Source of the DNA: Patescibacteria group bacterium
GTDB taxonomy: Bacteria; Patescibacteriota; Patescibacteriia; 2-12-FULL-60-25
DNA: 12,956 bases
Direction of reading: 5' to 3'
Assembly: GCA_018824765.1 (NCBI GenBank)
Contig: JAHJFW010000006.1
Coordinates: forward strand, 1-12,956
Under the pieces are notes generated by a model. It ran no database searches and was not told the DNA's origin. It was given only the letters and a program-made list of their open reading frames with translations. Below are positions 1 through 8,180 of the stretch, piece by piece. A program made the translations under genes and the position numbers. Positions within the stretch are counted from its first letter, which is position 1. Every line of letters begins with the position of its first letter.

Positions 1-387
1 CGGCTCGCCGAATACTGATACGTCCATGTCAGCCTTAATGTCTTCCGCGGCTGCACGATCGCGCCCGGCGCGGATTTCCGTTGATGTCGTCATGCGGACG
101 GTTTGTTCGATATTATCTTTTCCTTGGACGACCATGACGGGCGCTTCAATGGAAATAACTTTGCCGAATACGCCGTGTGTGCCCGGGAGCATTGGCGGTG
201 GCATTGGAATGCGGGACCGTTCGCGTTGGTTGAACATTTGGCCGTACTGATGCGGCCAGTTCGCGAAATGGCGCGATTTCCGTTCACCGACCAGGATGCC
301 GGCCCTAAACGATCCGAGTAAAAGCATGAGACTGCCTAGCACGATTAGTGCGTAACGTAGAGCCGCGGATTTGAAGAGTTCTTTCAT
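1..387 (-). CDS. DUF5666-like membrane-anchored protein, partial at left edge
   Basis: The reading frame opens at ATG 387-385 and is still open at base 1, so only the first 129 residues are visible. It begins MKELFKSAALRYALIVLGSL. A single hydrophobic stretch at about residues 10-30 is a signal anchor or uncleaved signal peptide, followed by basic and Pro/Met-rich residues. From about residue 70 a beta-rich segment begins with GVFGKVISIEAPVMVVQ and runs through TEIRAG to a VSVFGEP turn. This resembles the small OB-like DUF5666-type domain (G..G.V..i....i.v....T.I). The gene starts 5 bp after the membrane-protein gene ends, so it is the third gene of the sigma operon. I infer an extracytoplasmic protein under control of that sigma factor; its biochemical role is unknown. 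The family call comes from pattern similarity only. Confidence 0.7.
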   Translation of the reverse strand, partial: MKELFKSAALRYALIVLGSLMLLLGSFRAGILVGERKSRHFANWPHQYGQMFNQRERSRIPMPPPMLPGTHGVFGKVISIEAPVMVVQGKDNIEQTVRMTTSTEIRAGRDRAAAEDIKADMDVSVFGEP

Positions 388-392
388 AGAAT

Positions 393-794
393 TTAGGTGA
401 GTTGAGTAAAGAATGAACGGCGAGTTTCATGAGCGGCGATCCAAAGAATGGCAATGCCGAAGAAACATACAATCAAGGCAAGTATGACGGAATCAAGCGG
501 AATGGATTCAAGAAGTCCAAGAACGATATTCGTTAAGTTTGAGAAAACAATGTCAGGATCTGACCAAAGCAGTTTCAACATTGCCAAAAAAGACGACTCT
601 TGGATTTGAGACGCAAAAGCCGACCAGCTAAAGGCGATATAACTGAGGCTTAAAATAGTTCCGGCGGCTGCCGCCGAAAGTTGCGCATATAATCGACGCA
701 TGCGCACCGTATGGATGCGCGCCAAGACCTTTTGAAGGAGATCGGGCGGCGGTTCCAGCGGTGGCAGATGTTTGAAGATTTGCTCTGTCGGCAT
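393..794 (-). CDS. small membrane protein, probable anti-sigma partner
   Basis: This 133-aa protein starts MPTEQIFKHLPPLEPPPDLL. An amphipathic, Pro-rich N-terminus of about 35 residues is followed by a basic patch (RMRRLYAQ). Two hydrophobic regions follow: about residues 38-58 (TILSLSYIAFSWSAFA) and 90-118 (IVLGLL to VILALIVCFFGIAILW). There is no zinc anti-sigma H-x3-C-x2-C motif. Its position directly after an ECF sigma gene, and its cytoplasmic N-terminus plus membrane segments, suggest a regulator that holds the sigma factor at the membrane. That is inference from context. The frame extends upstream to a TTG at 839 overlapping the sigma stop, but ATG 794 puts the conserved-looking start 25 bp after that stop. 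Neither start has a clear Shine-Dalgarno, so coupling to sigma translation is likely. Confidence 0.7.
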   Translation of the reverse strand: MPTEQIFKHLPPLEPPPDLLQKVLARIHTVRMRRLYAQLSAAAAGTILSLSYIAFSWSAFASQIQESSFLAMLKLLWSDPDIVFSNLTNIVLGLLESIPLDSVILALIVCFFGIAILWIAAHETRRSFFTQLT

Positions 795-819
795 ATGTTT
801 ATATGATGTTATACGTTGC

Positions 820-1419
820 TCATTGTTTTTTTGGTGCAAGATTTTCCAAATAGCCGCGTAGAACGAGGAGAGCGCGCCTATAGCGGCTTTTCACCGTGTT
901 CATGGGTTTTTTTAGGACCCCTGCTATTTCTTGGAAAGTGAAGTCTTCCATTTCATGCATTAGGATGATGGATCGGGTTTCCGGTGAGAGTTCCAATAGG
1001 GCGCGTTCGATATCCTGTGCAAGTTCCGCGCGTTCGAGGATTTCAGGGGGAAGCGGCTGGATGTCCGGAATCGTATCCGCGATATCCTGCCCCTCGTCAT
1101 TTTCGATTTCTGAAAAGGTGAGGTGTTTCTTTTTGCGGAGGTAATCGATAACGACATTTTTTGCAATTGCAAACGTCCATGCCCGAAATGACTTGGTTGG
1201 ATCGAAACGCCGGATGCTCTTCCAGATTTTCAAAAAAGTTTCCTGGGTGAGATCCTCGGCAACAGGCCTGTCGCCGATCATGCGGAATATAAAACGATAC
1301 ACAGCCGAAAGATGGCGTTGAATCAATGTGCCCAACGCATTTTCATCACCGCTTCTACAAGCTTTGATTAATTCGTTATCAGAAAGTTGGTTCATGATGC
1401 TTTCGGTTCCATTTACCAT
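820..1419 (-). CDS. ECF-family RNA polymerase sigma factor
   Basis: This 199-aa protein has the sigma-70 region 2 and region 4 layout of group IV (extracytoplasmic-function) sigma factors. Region 2 lies at about residues 40-99, with the core-binding and -10 recognition segment GDRPVAEDLTQETFLKIWKS, then FRAWTFAIAKNVVIDYLRKKK. Region 4 lies at about 140-190: LSPETRSIILMHEMEDFTFQEIAGVL, then NTVKSRYRRALLVLRGYL, a helix-turn-helix for -35 recognition. An acidic linker rich in D, E and P joins them. Starts considered were ATG 1419 (MVNGTES, with AGGGC just upstream) and ATG 1395 (MNQLSDNELI). The family usually begins like the latter, so either is possible. The next two genes follow on the same strand, giving the usual sigma, membrane regulator, target operon. 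Confidence 0.93.
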   Translation of the reverse strand: MVNGTESIMNQLSDNELIKACRSGDENALGTLIQRHLSAVYRFIFRMIGDRPVAEDLTQETFLKIWKSIRRFDPTKSFRAWTFAIAKNVVIDYLRKKKHLTFSEIENDEGQDIADTIPDIQPLPPEILERAELAQDIERALLELSPETRSIILMHEMEDFTFQEIAGVLKKPMNTVKSRYRRALLVLRGYLENLAPKKQ

Positions 1420-1497
1420 ATTTGCCCTGCTTTGAAAACCCTGCAACACTATATAAATATAATACGGATGGCATTGGATTTTTGGTGCGGATTCTAA

Positions 1498-1531
1498 AAA
1501 ACAAAACACCCGTTTCAGGGTGTTTTGTTTT
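1498..1531 (-). terminator. ancestral intrinsic terminator of tRNA-Gly
   Basis: A 14-bp perfect stem is visible: ACAAAACACCC (1501-1511) pairs with GGGTGTTTTGT (1518-1528), extended by A/T pairs, with loop GTTTCA. Read on the minus strand the stem is followed by TTTTTAG, a typical U-tract. It directly abuts the tRNA-Gly 3'-end fragment at 1531-1553. Read in the tRNA direction this is what should follow the tRNA if the island were absent. It now lies just upstream of the sigma operon and has no intact gene ahead of it. Confidence 0.88.
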
Positions 1532-1553
1532 GGAGCGGGTAGGGGGAGTCGAA
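1531..1553 (-). repeat. left attachment-site repeat (tRNA-Gly 3'-end fragment)
   Basis: These 23 bases, starting TGGAGCGGGTAGGGGG and ending AGTCGAA, are identical to 10649-10671. There they form the 3' end of tRNA-Gly (complement of encoded CCA, discriminator, acceptor strand and T-arm). Here the similarity stops after the T-loop, so no tRNA can be made. It is the displaced half-site produced by site-specific integration into the tRNA gene. Confidence 0.9.
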
Positions 1554-1676
1554 TAGAGTAAGCGAGCTGTCGGTTTCTTCGCTAAAACGAGAGAAGAAGC
1601 AATGAAAACGATGGTGTAGGAGGTTTCTCAAGTGTCGTCAGGTATCCGCAAGTTTCCTAAGATTTCACCACTTCGT

Positions 1677-1732
1677 GGGCAACGGGAGGGCAATGTTGGA
1701 AAGACGAATAACTTGAACGAATATAGGGCAAC
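1677..1732 (+). repeat. GGGCAA(C/T) repeats, possible recombinase arm sites (left)
   Basis: Three direct copies of a heptamer are visible: GGGCAAC 1677-1683 (within GTGGGCAAC, 1675-1683), GGGCAAT 1688-1694 and GGGCAAC 1726-1732. The same GTGGGCAAC occurs near the other end of the island at 10536-10544. Short direct repeats flanking both att cores are the layout of tyrosine-integrase arm-type sites. The assignment is an inference from spacing and symmetry. Confidence 0.45.
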
Positions 1733-1819
1733 TATAGAGCTCTGTTTTTGGTATGCAAGGAGGATTTGATTTTGTGGGGTGCTATTATCATTTTTTGTCT
1801 AAAACAACCTTGACACAAA

Positions 1820-1848
1820 TTGACAATATCTCCGGAAGTCTCTATTGT
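1820..1848 (+). promoter_or_regulatory. sigma-70-type promoter of the defence operon
   Basis: A consensus -35 TTGACA (1820-1825) and a TATTGT -10 (1843-1848) are separated by exactly 17 bases. A second TTGACA lies 10 bases upstream (1810-1815), so TTGACA(C/A)AA(A/T) is directly repeated one helical turn apart and could be an operator for the HTH protein. Transcription would start near 1855, giving a very short leader before ATG 1864. The AGGGAG ribosome site (1851-1856) would then sit at the extreme 5' end. Confidence 0.6.
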
Positions 1849-1863
1849 GCAGGGAGTTATTCT

Positions 1864-2046
1864 ATGGGCGAAAATCTACTCACTCTAAAAGAAGTCGCAT
1901 TACGGTTGCGAGTTAGCGAGCGTTCAATTTTTAGATACATCCATAGCGGAAAATTGAGAGCTTCTAAGATAGGCTATTGGAGGATAAGCCAGAAAGATTT
2001 GGGCGATTTCATCAAGAGTCATTCTAATAAAAATAAAACAATATGA
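1864..2046 (+). CDS. excisionase-family helix-turn-helix DNA-binding protein
   Basis: This 60-aa protein is almost entirely one winged-helix domain of the HTH_17/excisionase (MerR-like) type. LLTLKEVALRLRVSERSIFRYI forms the helix-turn-helix, followed by HSGKLRASKIGYWRISQKDL, the usual wing (G.L.a.k.G..wRi...dl), and a short basic tail. ATG 1864 is chosen because family members begin a few residues before LLTLKEVA and AGGGAG lies 7 bases upstream. Its stop overlaps the helicase start in ATGA. It may be a recombination directionality factor kept from the mobile element. Being first in the operon with promoter-proximal repeats, it could also be its repressor. Both roles are inferred. Confidence 0.85.
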   Translation: MGENLLTLKEVALRLRVSERSIFRYIHSGKLRASKIGYWRISQKDLGDFIKSHSNKNKTI

Positions 2047-5000
2047 CATCTTTAAATGAAAAAAAGGAGGGCGGGTTGCTATTCTTTAGGGAGGTAACAA
2101 AATATTTTATGGACTTCCTTGAGACGGACTTCCATAAACGTAAATTTCCGCGACGCAGCATCAAATTTCGCAACAGTGACAATCTTCTCATTGGCGTCAA
2201 TCTCCAAAAGTATGAGACATTCAATAAGCGTGTCTGGGAGTTGATAAATAAGAATTTCGACAAGGACGTTCTTAGCAATATCGAGAAGGGTGTTTACAAA
2301 ACGAATCTGCCAAAGAATCTCCTCGAATTCATTAAACTACAGATTGGCAAGATCACCATAGGACGGGTAAATGCGATGATAACTGACGTTGCAAATGAGA
2401 TAGAAAAATCCGGTACGCTCTATGAGAAGGAGTATGATGTCGCTTTGACCACTGCTATAGAGGCAGCGGCAAAAAACGTCCAAAAAGAACTTGTAGATCC
2501 GTTCATTCAAAGCATAGAAAAACCTCTGCAAAATTTGCATCTTGGAGACGAGGACGACGTCAATCAAATCGAGCGGGAATTGACTTCGGTGTTGGTGGGT
2601 CAGTTAGAAAACAAGATTTCAGAAGTCCTCAACCTCTACATTGCCAAAGAGAGGGTCAACCTCGAAAAAGAACTCAAGGGAACTTTGGGCATTTCCGATG
2701 TGAAAAGCACATTGCTTTCATTTTTTGATAATTTGCAGGTCGCAGATCTATTTGCCGAAGCCTTTGAGATGGAGCGGAACAGAAGTATCTTGGATAAGCA
2801 AGAATTCTATATCTACTTCGGGGATATTTCTTTTCAAAATACCAAGTATCCAATTTTTTATATACCCGTAAACGTAACTCGTCAAGACGAAGCACTCCTT
2901 TTGGATTTTGATTCGCAGGTTTACATTAATAAACGGGCGCTCGAGTTTATTGCTCAAGAGCACAATGTTATCAAAGGTACGAAGGGTAGTCTAAAAAGCG
3001 TCTCTGAGAGAATAATATATCTCGCACAGCATAACGAAGATTTAGAGAGTGTATTGGAAGGAGTGCTGACTGAAATAGGGAATTTTTTCGATGTAAATGG
3101 TAGGGTCAATTTTTCCAGCGGTAAGGAGATGGTAGCTAAAGGTGCGAGTGTGCGAATATCTAATGCGTGCTACCTTTCCCTGTTTGAAAAATCAGACGAA
3201 GCATTGGTCAACGATTACGAAGAAATTCTTCAGCAACTTGATGAGAACGGCGGTGTACTTGCAGATGCGTTCAACGGATTACTTGAGGACTTTTTGAAGA
3301 AAAATCCCGAACCCTACAATCCCGCAATTGAGGAGGAGTGGGATAGTGCGGGAACGCCCGAGAAGCTGGTTTCTCCAAGTCCCATCCCTCTCAACAGCGA
3401 GCAACTTCAGATACTTGCCGCAATAAGAAAAGATAATTGTAAGTATCTTGTTGTCGAGGGGCCGCCTGGCACGGGTAAAAGTCATACCATTACAGCGATT
3501 ATTTTTGACGCGATACTCAAGGAAAAATCAGTGCTCGTTCTCTCTGATAAAAAAGAAGCTTTGGACGTGGTTGAAAAGAACATCACAGAGACAATGAACA
3601 AGGTTCGGTTTGATAAGAATTTTCAGAACCCTATACTCCGCCTCGGAAAGACTGGAAATACTTATGGCCAGATACTTGCAAAGAGCAGCGTCGAGAATAT
3701 TAAAATTCATCACCGAGCCTTCAAAAAAGACCACGAGACGATTGAGCATAACATAGAGAAATCAACCAACTCCCTAAAGGAAGACTTAGAGGCAGAAATT
3801 ATCGCATATGGCGATATAAACATTCAGGAAATCCAAGAGTTGGTTGCGCTGGAAAACGCGCTTAAGGGCGCGGATTTTGTCTTTGAAGTAGACGAGATGT
3901 TGGGTGATGAGCAATCGCCGCTGGAATTGAGCGACCTACGATCAACTCTCGATCGCTTCAAAAAAATCTATAACAGCAAGGGCTTTTGTAAACTGCTCGC
4001 GTCGGTCGGAGTCAAGCGCGACGGCATCAAGACACTTGCGGAATACGATAGCCTTCTACACTTCCTTTCTACCGCCTCTGAGGGTATTAGCAAGCTAAGA
4101 GAGGCCTTTAAAGAGAAGGTTTCAGTTATATGCGATTTTCTCTCATTTAGTGAGAGGGACTTAGTAGAACTCCGAAAATTTATTAAGGAATACGATGAAC
4201 AAAAGGCATTCCTTGTTGGGTATCTTTTTAGCAAACAGAAGGTCGCTGAAATTGATTTTCGTTTCAAGGAGGCGCTACATACGACTTTCAATTCACCGCA
4301 TCGGCAGTTGAGACAGCTCAAAGACGCTGTCACCATTCTTGAATTCCTAGCAGCGCTTGGGAAGGACGTGAACAAGAGCCTCTCCACTGATTTCGACTAC
4401 GTTGCTCTCGTACACCGCATTTTGCGCGATCAAGAATTTTCCGAAACGCTAGCAGCTATCATTGATACGGCAGAAGGTGTCGCTTATTTCAAAGAGTTTG
4501 CTGAAAAATATCCGCAGACCGTAGAACTCATTGGGATAAGTCTTGATAAACTTAAAACTTTGCTGGAGAATAAAATTGTAAGCGTGGATGATTTGCTGTT
4601 TGATAAGCAGCTCCGTTATTTGGGGTTACGTCAGAAAGTCTTAAAGGATTTCAGTCAAGTACCTGACTTAAGTTACGCACTACGCAAAAGGAATATAGAG
4701 GATTTAGTTATCACTCAGGTCGCATATCTGCTCGACGGCAGATTGATAGATTTTTACGAGAATAATAGGGCTGACGCGGAAACCCTTCGCAATATCATCA
4801 AGACCAAACAGAAATTTCCAAAAAAGGAGTTCCAGAAGCTCAAGGAAGCATTCCCTTGTATCTTGGCGGGTATCAGAGATTATGCGGAATTCATACCGCT
4901 TGAGCAAAATATGTTTGACCTCGTTATCATTGACGAGGCATCACAGGTGAGTGTGGCGCAGGCTTTTCCGGCATTGCTACGTGCAAAGAAGGTCTTGATA

Positions 5001-6593
5001 CTCGGAGACAAAAAACAATTCAGTAACATCAAAGCTGCGCAGGCACGGTCAGACACAAATCGAGAATATTTGAGTAATCTTGAGAATTCCTTTAAGAGAA
5101 ATGTCTCAACAGAAGCGACTCAAATGGTCAGACTGAGCAAGTTCAACATCAAGACCTCCGTCCTCGAATTTTTTGAGTTTATTAGCAACTACAATACTCA
5201 ACTCATCAAGCATTTTCGAGGCTATAAGGAAATTATTTCCTATTCTAATAAATTTTTCTATCAGGATAGTCTGCAGGTGATGAAGATACGCGGCAAGGCG
5301 ATTGATGACGTAATTAAATTTTCCTACCTTGAGCCAGCTGCGGCGGAAGAGGTGTACCCGAACTCAAATATGGAGGAGGTCGAGTTTATTATTGCCGAAC
5401 TTCAAAAAATCAAAGAAGAAAATAAAGATCTGAGCGTAGGGATAATTACGCCGCATACAAACCAGCAGAAGCTGCTTGTAGAGAAAATAAATCTTTTGCC
5501 TGAAAGGGATTATTATTTCGACAGGCTTTCTCTTAAAATAATGACCTTCGATACTTGTCAGGGAGAGGAGCGCGATATCATCTTTTATTCTATGGTCGCT
5601 TCGGAACATAGCGACAAGCTTTGGGGAGTATTCATCAAGGATTTGGCGAACGTAGATATTGAGGAAGACGGGCAGATAAAAGCGCAACGCCTCAACGTGG
5701 GCTTCAGCCGCGCGAAGGAGTGTGTTCATTTTATCTTGAGTAAGCCTATTGACGGCTTTACTGGCTCTATAGGCGATGCACTGCGACATTATCTCTATAC
5801 TATTGAAGAAGCCAAAAAAGAGCGGAGCGTATTGGAGACTGATGCCAAGTCTAAGAAAGAGCCAGAGGTTCTCAACTGGTTTTATCAGACCCCTTTTTGG
5901 AAGGACAACAAGGACAAAATCGAATTCATACCGCAGTTTGAGATTGGTAAATATCTCAAACAATTAGACCGCACCTACTCGCATCCCGAATACAAGGTGG
6001 ACTTCTTGCTCGTGTACCAAGACGAGCGAGGAAAAGAGAACAAAATTGTCATCGAATATGATGGTTTTAAGGAGCACTTTAAAGACACGGAAGTGATAAA
6101 TGCATACAACTACGAGAATTATTACTCCGATGGAGACGTATATCGACAGAAGGTGCTTGAGAGTTACGGCTATAAATTTTTAAGAATAAACAGGTTCAAC
6201 GTAGGCGATAACCCTATAGCCACCCTCAACGAGAGAATAGGACGGCTGGTTAAGGATGAACCGTCAGCTAATCCATTGCTCCACAATATCCACGAGACCA
6301 TTGAGGGACTTCAGAAAGGCGATATGAAGGAGTGCCCGAAGTGCAAGGAAGTCAGGTCAATGCAGGAGTTCCGAGACCTATCGCTCATTACCGGCTACGG
6401 AAGATTTTGCAGCCACTGCAAGAATATTCGTGTAGTCGAAAGGCTTGCTACTGAAGCCGCAAAGCCAGCTCCTGTTTTGAGCGATCTCACTTGTCCTCGT
6501 TGCAATGCAAAAATGATATTGCGCAATGGACGCAAGGGGAAATTTTACGGATGTTCTCGCTTCCCGTATTGTCGCGGGACTCGGAACACATAG
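2043..6593 (+). CDS. SF1 helicase fused to Vsr/DUF559-like nuclease and zinc ribbons, putative defence effector
   Basis: This 1516-aa protein is probably an ATP-driven nucleic-acid translocase that cuts DNA. The N-terminal 450 residues are unassigned. They include a DUF4011-like beta segment (YPIFYIPVNV, then VYINKRALEFI) and predicted coiled coil. SF1 helicase motifs (DNA2/NAM7/UPF1 type) are complete: Walker A GPPGTGKS 473-480, Walker B DLVIIDEASQ with D964/E965, motif III LGDKKQF about 987-993, ITPHTNQQ about 1135, TFDTCQGEERD 1168-1178, and motif VI VGFSRAKE with R1223. A 480-residue insert separates motifs I and II. A PD-(D/E)XK nuclease follows: YKVDFLLV D1320, IVIEYDG E1338/D1340, then VLESYGYKFLRI. 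Two zinc modules end it: C1431/C1434/C1456/C1459 and a topoisomerase-type C4 ribbon C1484/C1487/C1504/C1510. Start: ATG 2043 overlaps the HTH stop; TTG 2076 has an ideal AAGGAGG 5 bases upstream and may be the true start. It is similar in plan to known DUF4011-helicase-Vsr defence proteins. Confidence 0.9.
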   Translation: MTSLNEKKEGGLLFFREVTKYFMDFLETDFHKRKFPRRSIKFRNSDNLLIGVNLQKYETFNKRVWELINKNFDKDVLSNIEKGVYKTNLPKNLLEFIKLQIGKITIGRVNAMITDVANEIEKSGTLYEKEYDVALTTAIEAAAKNVQKELVDPFIQSIEKPLQNLHLGDEDDVNQIERELTSVLVGQLENKISEVLNLYIAKERVNLEKELKGTLGISDVKSTLLSFFDNLQVADLFAEAFEMERNRSILDKQEFYIYFGDISFQNTKYPIFYIPVNVTRQDEALLLDFDSQVYINKRALEFIAQEHNVIKGTKGSLKSVSERIIYLAQHNEDLESVLEGVLTEIGNFFDVNGRVNFSSGKEMVAKGASVRISNACYLSLFEKSDEALVNDYEEILQQLDENGGVLADAFNGLLEDFLKKNPEPYNPAIEEEWDSAGTPEKLVSPSPIPLNSEQLQILAAIRKDNCKYLVVEGPPGTGKSHTITAIIFDAILKEKSVLVLSDKKEALDVVEKNITETMNKVRFDKNFQNPILRLGKTGNTYGQILAKSSVENIKIHHRAFKKDHETIEHNIEKSTNSLKEDLEAEIIAYGDINIQEIQELVALENALKGADFVFEVDEMLGDEQSPLELSDLRSTLDRFKKIYNSKGFCKLLASVGVKRDGIKTLAEYDSLLHFLSTASEGISKLREAFKEKVSVICDFLSFSERDLVELRKFIKEYDEQKAFLVGYLFSKQKVAEIDFRFKEALHTTFNSPHRQLRQLKDAVTILEFLAALGKDVNKSLSTDFDYVALVHRILRDQEFSETLAAIIDTAEGVAYFKEFAEKYPQTVELIGISLDKLKTLLENKIVSVDDLLFDKQLRYLGLRQKVLKDFSQVPDLSYALRKRNIEDLVITQVAYLLDGRLIDFYENNRADAETLRNIIKTKQKFPKKEFQKLKEAFPCILAGIRDYAEFIPLEQNMFDLVIIDEASQVSVAQAFPALLRAKKVLILGDKKQFSNIKAAQARSDTNREYLSNLENSFKRNVSTEATQMVRLSKFNIKTSVLEFFEFISNYNTQLIKHFRGYKEIISYSNKFFYQDSLQVMKIRGKAIDDVIKFSYLEPAAAEEVYPNSNMEEVEFIIAELQKIKEENKDLSVGIITPHTNQQKLLVEKINLLPERDYYFDRLSLKIMTFDTCQGEERDIIFYSMVASEHSDKLWGVFIKDLANVDIEEDGQIKAQRLNVGFSRAKECVHFILSKPIDGFTGSIGDALRHYLYTIEEAKKERSVLETDAKSKKEPEVLNWFYQTPFWKDNKDKIEFIPQFEIGKYLKQLDRTYSHPEYKVDFLLVYQDERGKENKIVIEYDGFKEHFKDTEVINAYNYENYYSDGDVYRQKVLESYGYKFLRINRFNVGDNPIATLNERIGRLVKDEPSANPLLHNIHETIEGLQKGDMKECPKCKEVRSMQEFRDLSLITGYGRFCSHCKNIRVVERLATEAAKPAPVLSDLTCPRCNAKMILRNGRKGKFYGCSRFPYCRGTRNT

Positions 6594-6596
6594 TTT

Positions 6597-8180
6597 ATGG
6601 CACTTCTGACAAAAACTGATTTTATTCTCTATCGAGAGTGCCCAAACAATGTCTGGATAAAGCGACACAAACCAGATGAATACGCCAAATTTGAGGTATC
6701 GGACTTTGAAAAATCTCTTGTTGTGATGGGTAATGATGTGGAACGGTTAGCGCGGGGAATGTTTCCTACCGGATACCTCGTGGGACGGCGCAGTGAAGGG
6801 GCGCAGGAGTTAACTAAGAAACTTATTGCCGAGCGGACACCCGTCATTTTTCAGGCAGTTTTTTCAACCGATAAATATCTGGTTGCCACCGATGTGTTGA
6901 AGTGGAATGAATCAGCTCAAAAATATGACATTTATGAAATAAAGATGTCGTCCACCGAAGAGGATGATGATGAAGGGAAGCCTAAGAGTGTCAACAAGAA
7001 GAGAGAACTGCAATACGAATATGACCTCGCCTTCCAGGTCAATGTTGCGGATGAGTGCGGTGTTTCATTGCATAAAAAATATTTAATCCGTCTCAACCGA
7101 GCATACGTAAGAGATGGTGAGCTCGATTTCACTCCGGGTCAGCTTTTTATAGTCGAAGACAAGACTGAGGCAATAGAACGTCTCAAATCTACCGCCGCGA
7201 AAGAGATGCTTCAGTCACAGATATATTTATCAGCAGAAAAAATGCCGCCTGCTCCGTGTCCTTGTTATTACAGAGGGCGCAGCTCGCACTGCACCGCGTT
7301 TGCTTTCATAAATCCACACGTGCCTACATACAGCGTTCACGATTTGAATAGAATTGGGAATAGCAAGCGATATCTCAAGGAGCTGCTTGATGAAGGAATT
7401 TTGGAAATTGGTGATGTTCCTATCGACGACAGGCTGAGACCTAAAGAGCCAAAAGACCTTGTAAAACCAAGTAAGCCACGAAAGCTAAATCAAATTTTGG
7501 TGCATAGATCTCAGGAACCGCTCGTCAATGTCGAGTCTCTCAAGGCTGAACTTGACTCGCTTACTTTCCCTCTATATTTTCTCGATTACGAAACATATCC
7601 AACCGCAATTCCGCCATTCAGCGGATATCGTCCTTACCAGCAGATTGTCTTCCAATACTCGCTGCACGTCCTACAAGATAAGGAATCCGAGCCAGTTCAT
7701 TTCGAGTGTTTGATACTGGACGGAGAGCCATCAGAGCGGATAACGGAGAGTTTACGCGAGCATATGGGCGATACAGGAACAGTCGTATCTTGGTTCAAGA
7801 CCTTTGAAAATTCTCGAAATCGTGAGCTGGCAGATTTTCTACCAAGCTACAAAGACTTTTTTTTCGGTATCGTTGCTCGCACCTACGACCTAATGGACAT
7901 TGTTGAAGGTCAACACTATGTACATCCTGGCTTTGAAGGAAGATCATCAATCAAAAAAGTCCTGCCAGTATTAGCCCCCCACCTTTCTTACAAGAAACTT
8001 GGTGTCCAAAGCGGCACGGATGCTATTGAGTCTTATCGAAAAATTAGCCGAGGAGAATTGATGGGAGACGCCGCAAAAGAAAAGGAGCGCCAGATGCTGG
8101 AATACTGCAAACTTGATACATACGCTATGTTTGTTTTATGGAAATTCTTTTCCGAATTAGTAAAGGAGCAAAGTTTATGA
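6597..8180 (+). CDS. DUF2779-type protein: Cas4/RecB-like Fe-S nuclease fused to DEDD exonuclease-like domain
   Basis: This 527-aa protein is probably a nuclease that trims DNA ends. Residues 1-235 form a RecB/Cas4-like PD-(D/E)XK domain. D99 (VATDVL) and E114-x-K116 (YEIKMSS) are the metal-binding core. C15 (YRECPNN), C221, C223 and C232 give the four-cysteine 4Fe-4S arrangement of Cas4 and AddB, with one Cys far upstream and three clustered after the core. Residues 323-522 form an RNase H-like DEDD fold of the DUF2779 kind: D330-x-E332 (YFLDYETY), E404 (KTFENS), D431/D434 (TYDLMDIV), and D507 in YCKLDTYAM. The GRSSIKKVLPVL segment is also family-like. It starts 3 bases after the helicase stop with no clear ribosome site, so it is translationally coupled and likely works with the helicase-nuclease. 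Both catalytic centres look intact. Confidence 0.87.
   Translation: MALLTKTDFILYRECPNNVWIKRHKPDEYAKFEVSDFEKSLVVMGNDVERLARGMFPTGYLVGRRSEGAQELTKKLIAERTPVIFQAVFSTDKYLVATDVLKWNESAQKYDIYEIKMSSTEEDDDEGKPKSVNKKRELQYEYDLAFQVNVADECGVSLHKKYLIRLNRAYVRDGELDFTPGQLFIVEDKTEAIERLKSTAAKEMLQSQIYLSAEKMPPAPCPCYYRGRSSHCTAFAFINPHVPTYSVHDLNRIGNSKRYLKELLDEGILEIGDVPIDDRLRPKEPKDLVKPSKPRKLNQILVHRSQEPLVNVESLKAELDSLTFPLYFLDYETYPTAIPPFSGYRPYQQIVFQYSLHVLQDKESEPVHFECLILDGEPSERITESLREHMGDTGTVVSWFKTFENSRNRELADFLPSYKDFFFGIVARTYDLMDIVEGQHYVHPGFEGRSSIKKVLPVLAPHLSYKKLGVQSGTDAIESYRKISRGELMGDAAKEKERQMLEYCKLDTYAMFVLWKFFSELVKEQSL

Larger units (their letters stand above)
1554..1863. other. left end of island, non-coding
   Basis: I see no convincing gene in this 310-base stretch. 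It holds an imperfect hairpin at about 1573-1598 (TTCTTC pairing with GAAGAA around a CT/AG step), three GGGCAA(C/T) copies at 1677-1732, a strong isolated Shine-Dalgarno AAGGAGG at 1757-1763, and the promoter for the HTH gene. An open frame in phase with the HTH gene runs back to ATG 1753 and GTG 1774, so a 30-37 residue N-terminal extension is formally possible. Confidence 0.6.

Noticed and set aside
26..321. Plus-strand ORFs at the left edge (26-250, 103-321)
   Set aside because: They are antisense to the DUF5666-like gene, whose anchor and domain pattern make biological sense.
820..1509. 229-aa sigma factor starting at 1509
   Set aside because: The extra N-terminus would overlap the terminator hairpin and has no sigma similarity; starts at 1419 or 1395 fit the family.
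3968..4387. 139-aa minus-strand ORF inside the helicase gene
   Set aside because: It is antisense to continuous helicase coding sequence, has no recognisable motifs and has biased composition typical of a shadow frame.
5364..5963. 199-aa minus-strand ORF inside the helicase gene
   Set aside because: It lies opposite helicase motifs V-VI, which are clearly the coding strand; no domain is visible in the antisense product.
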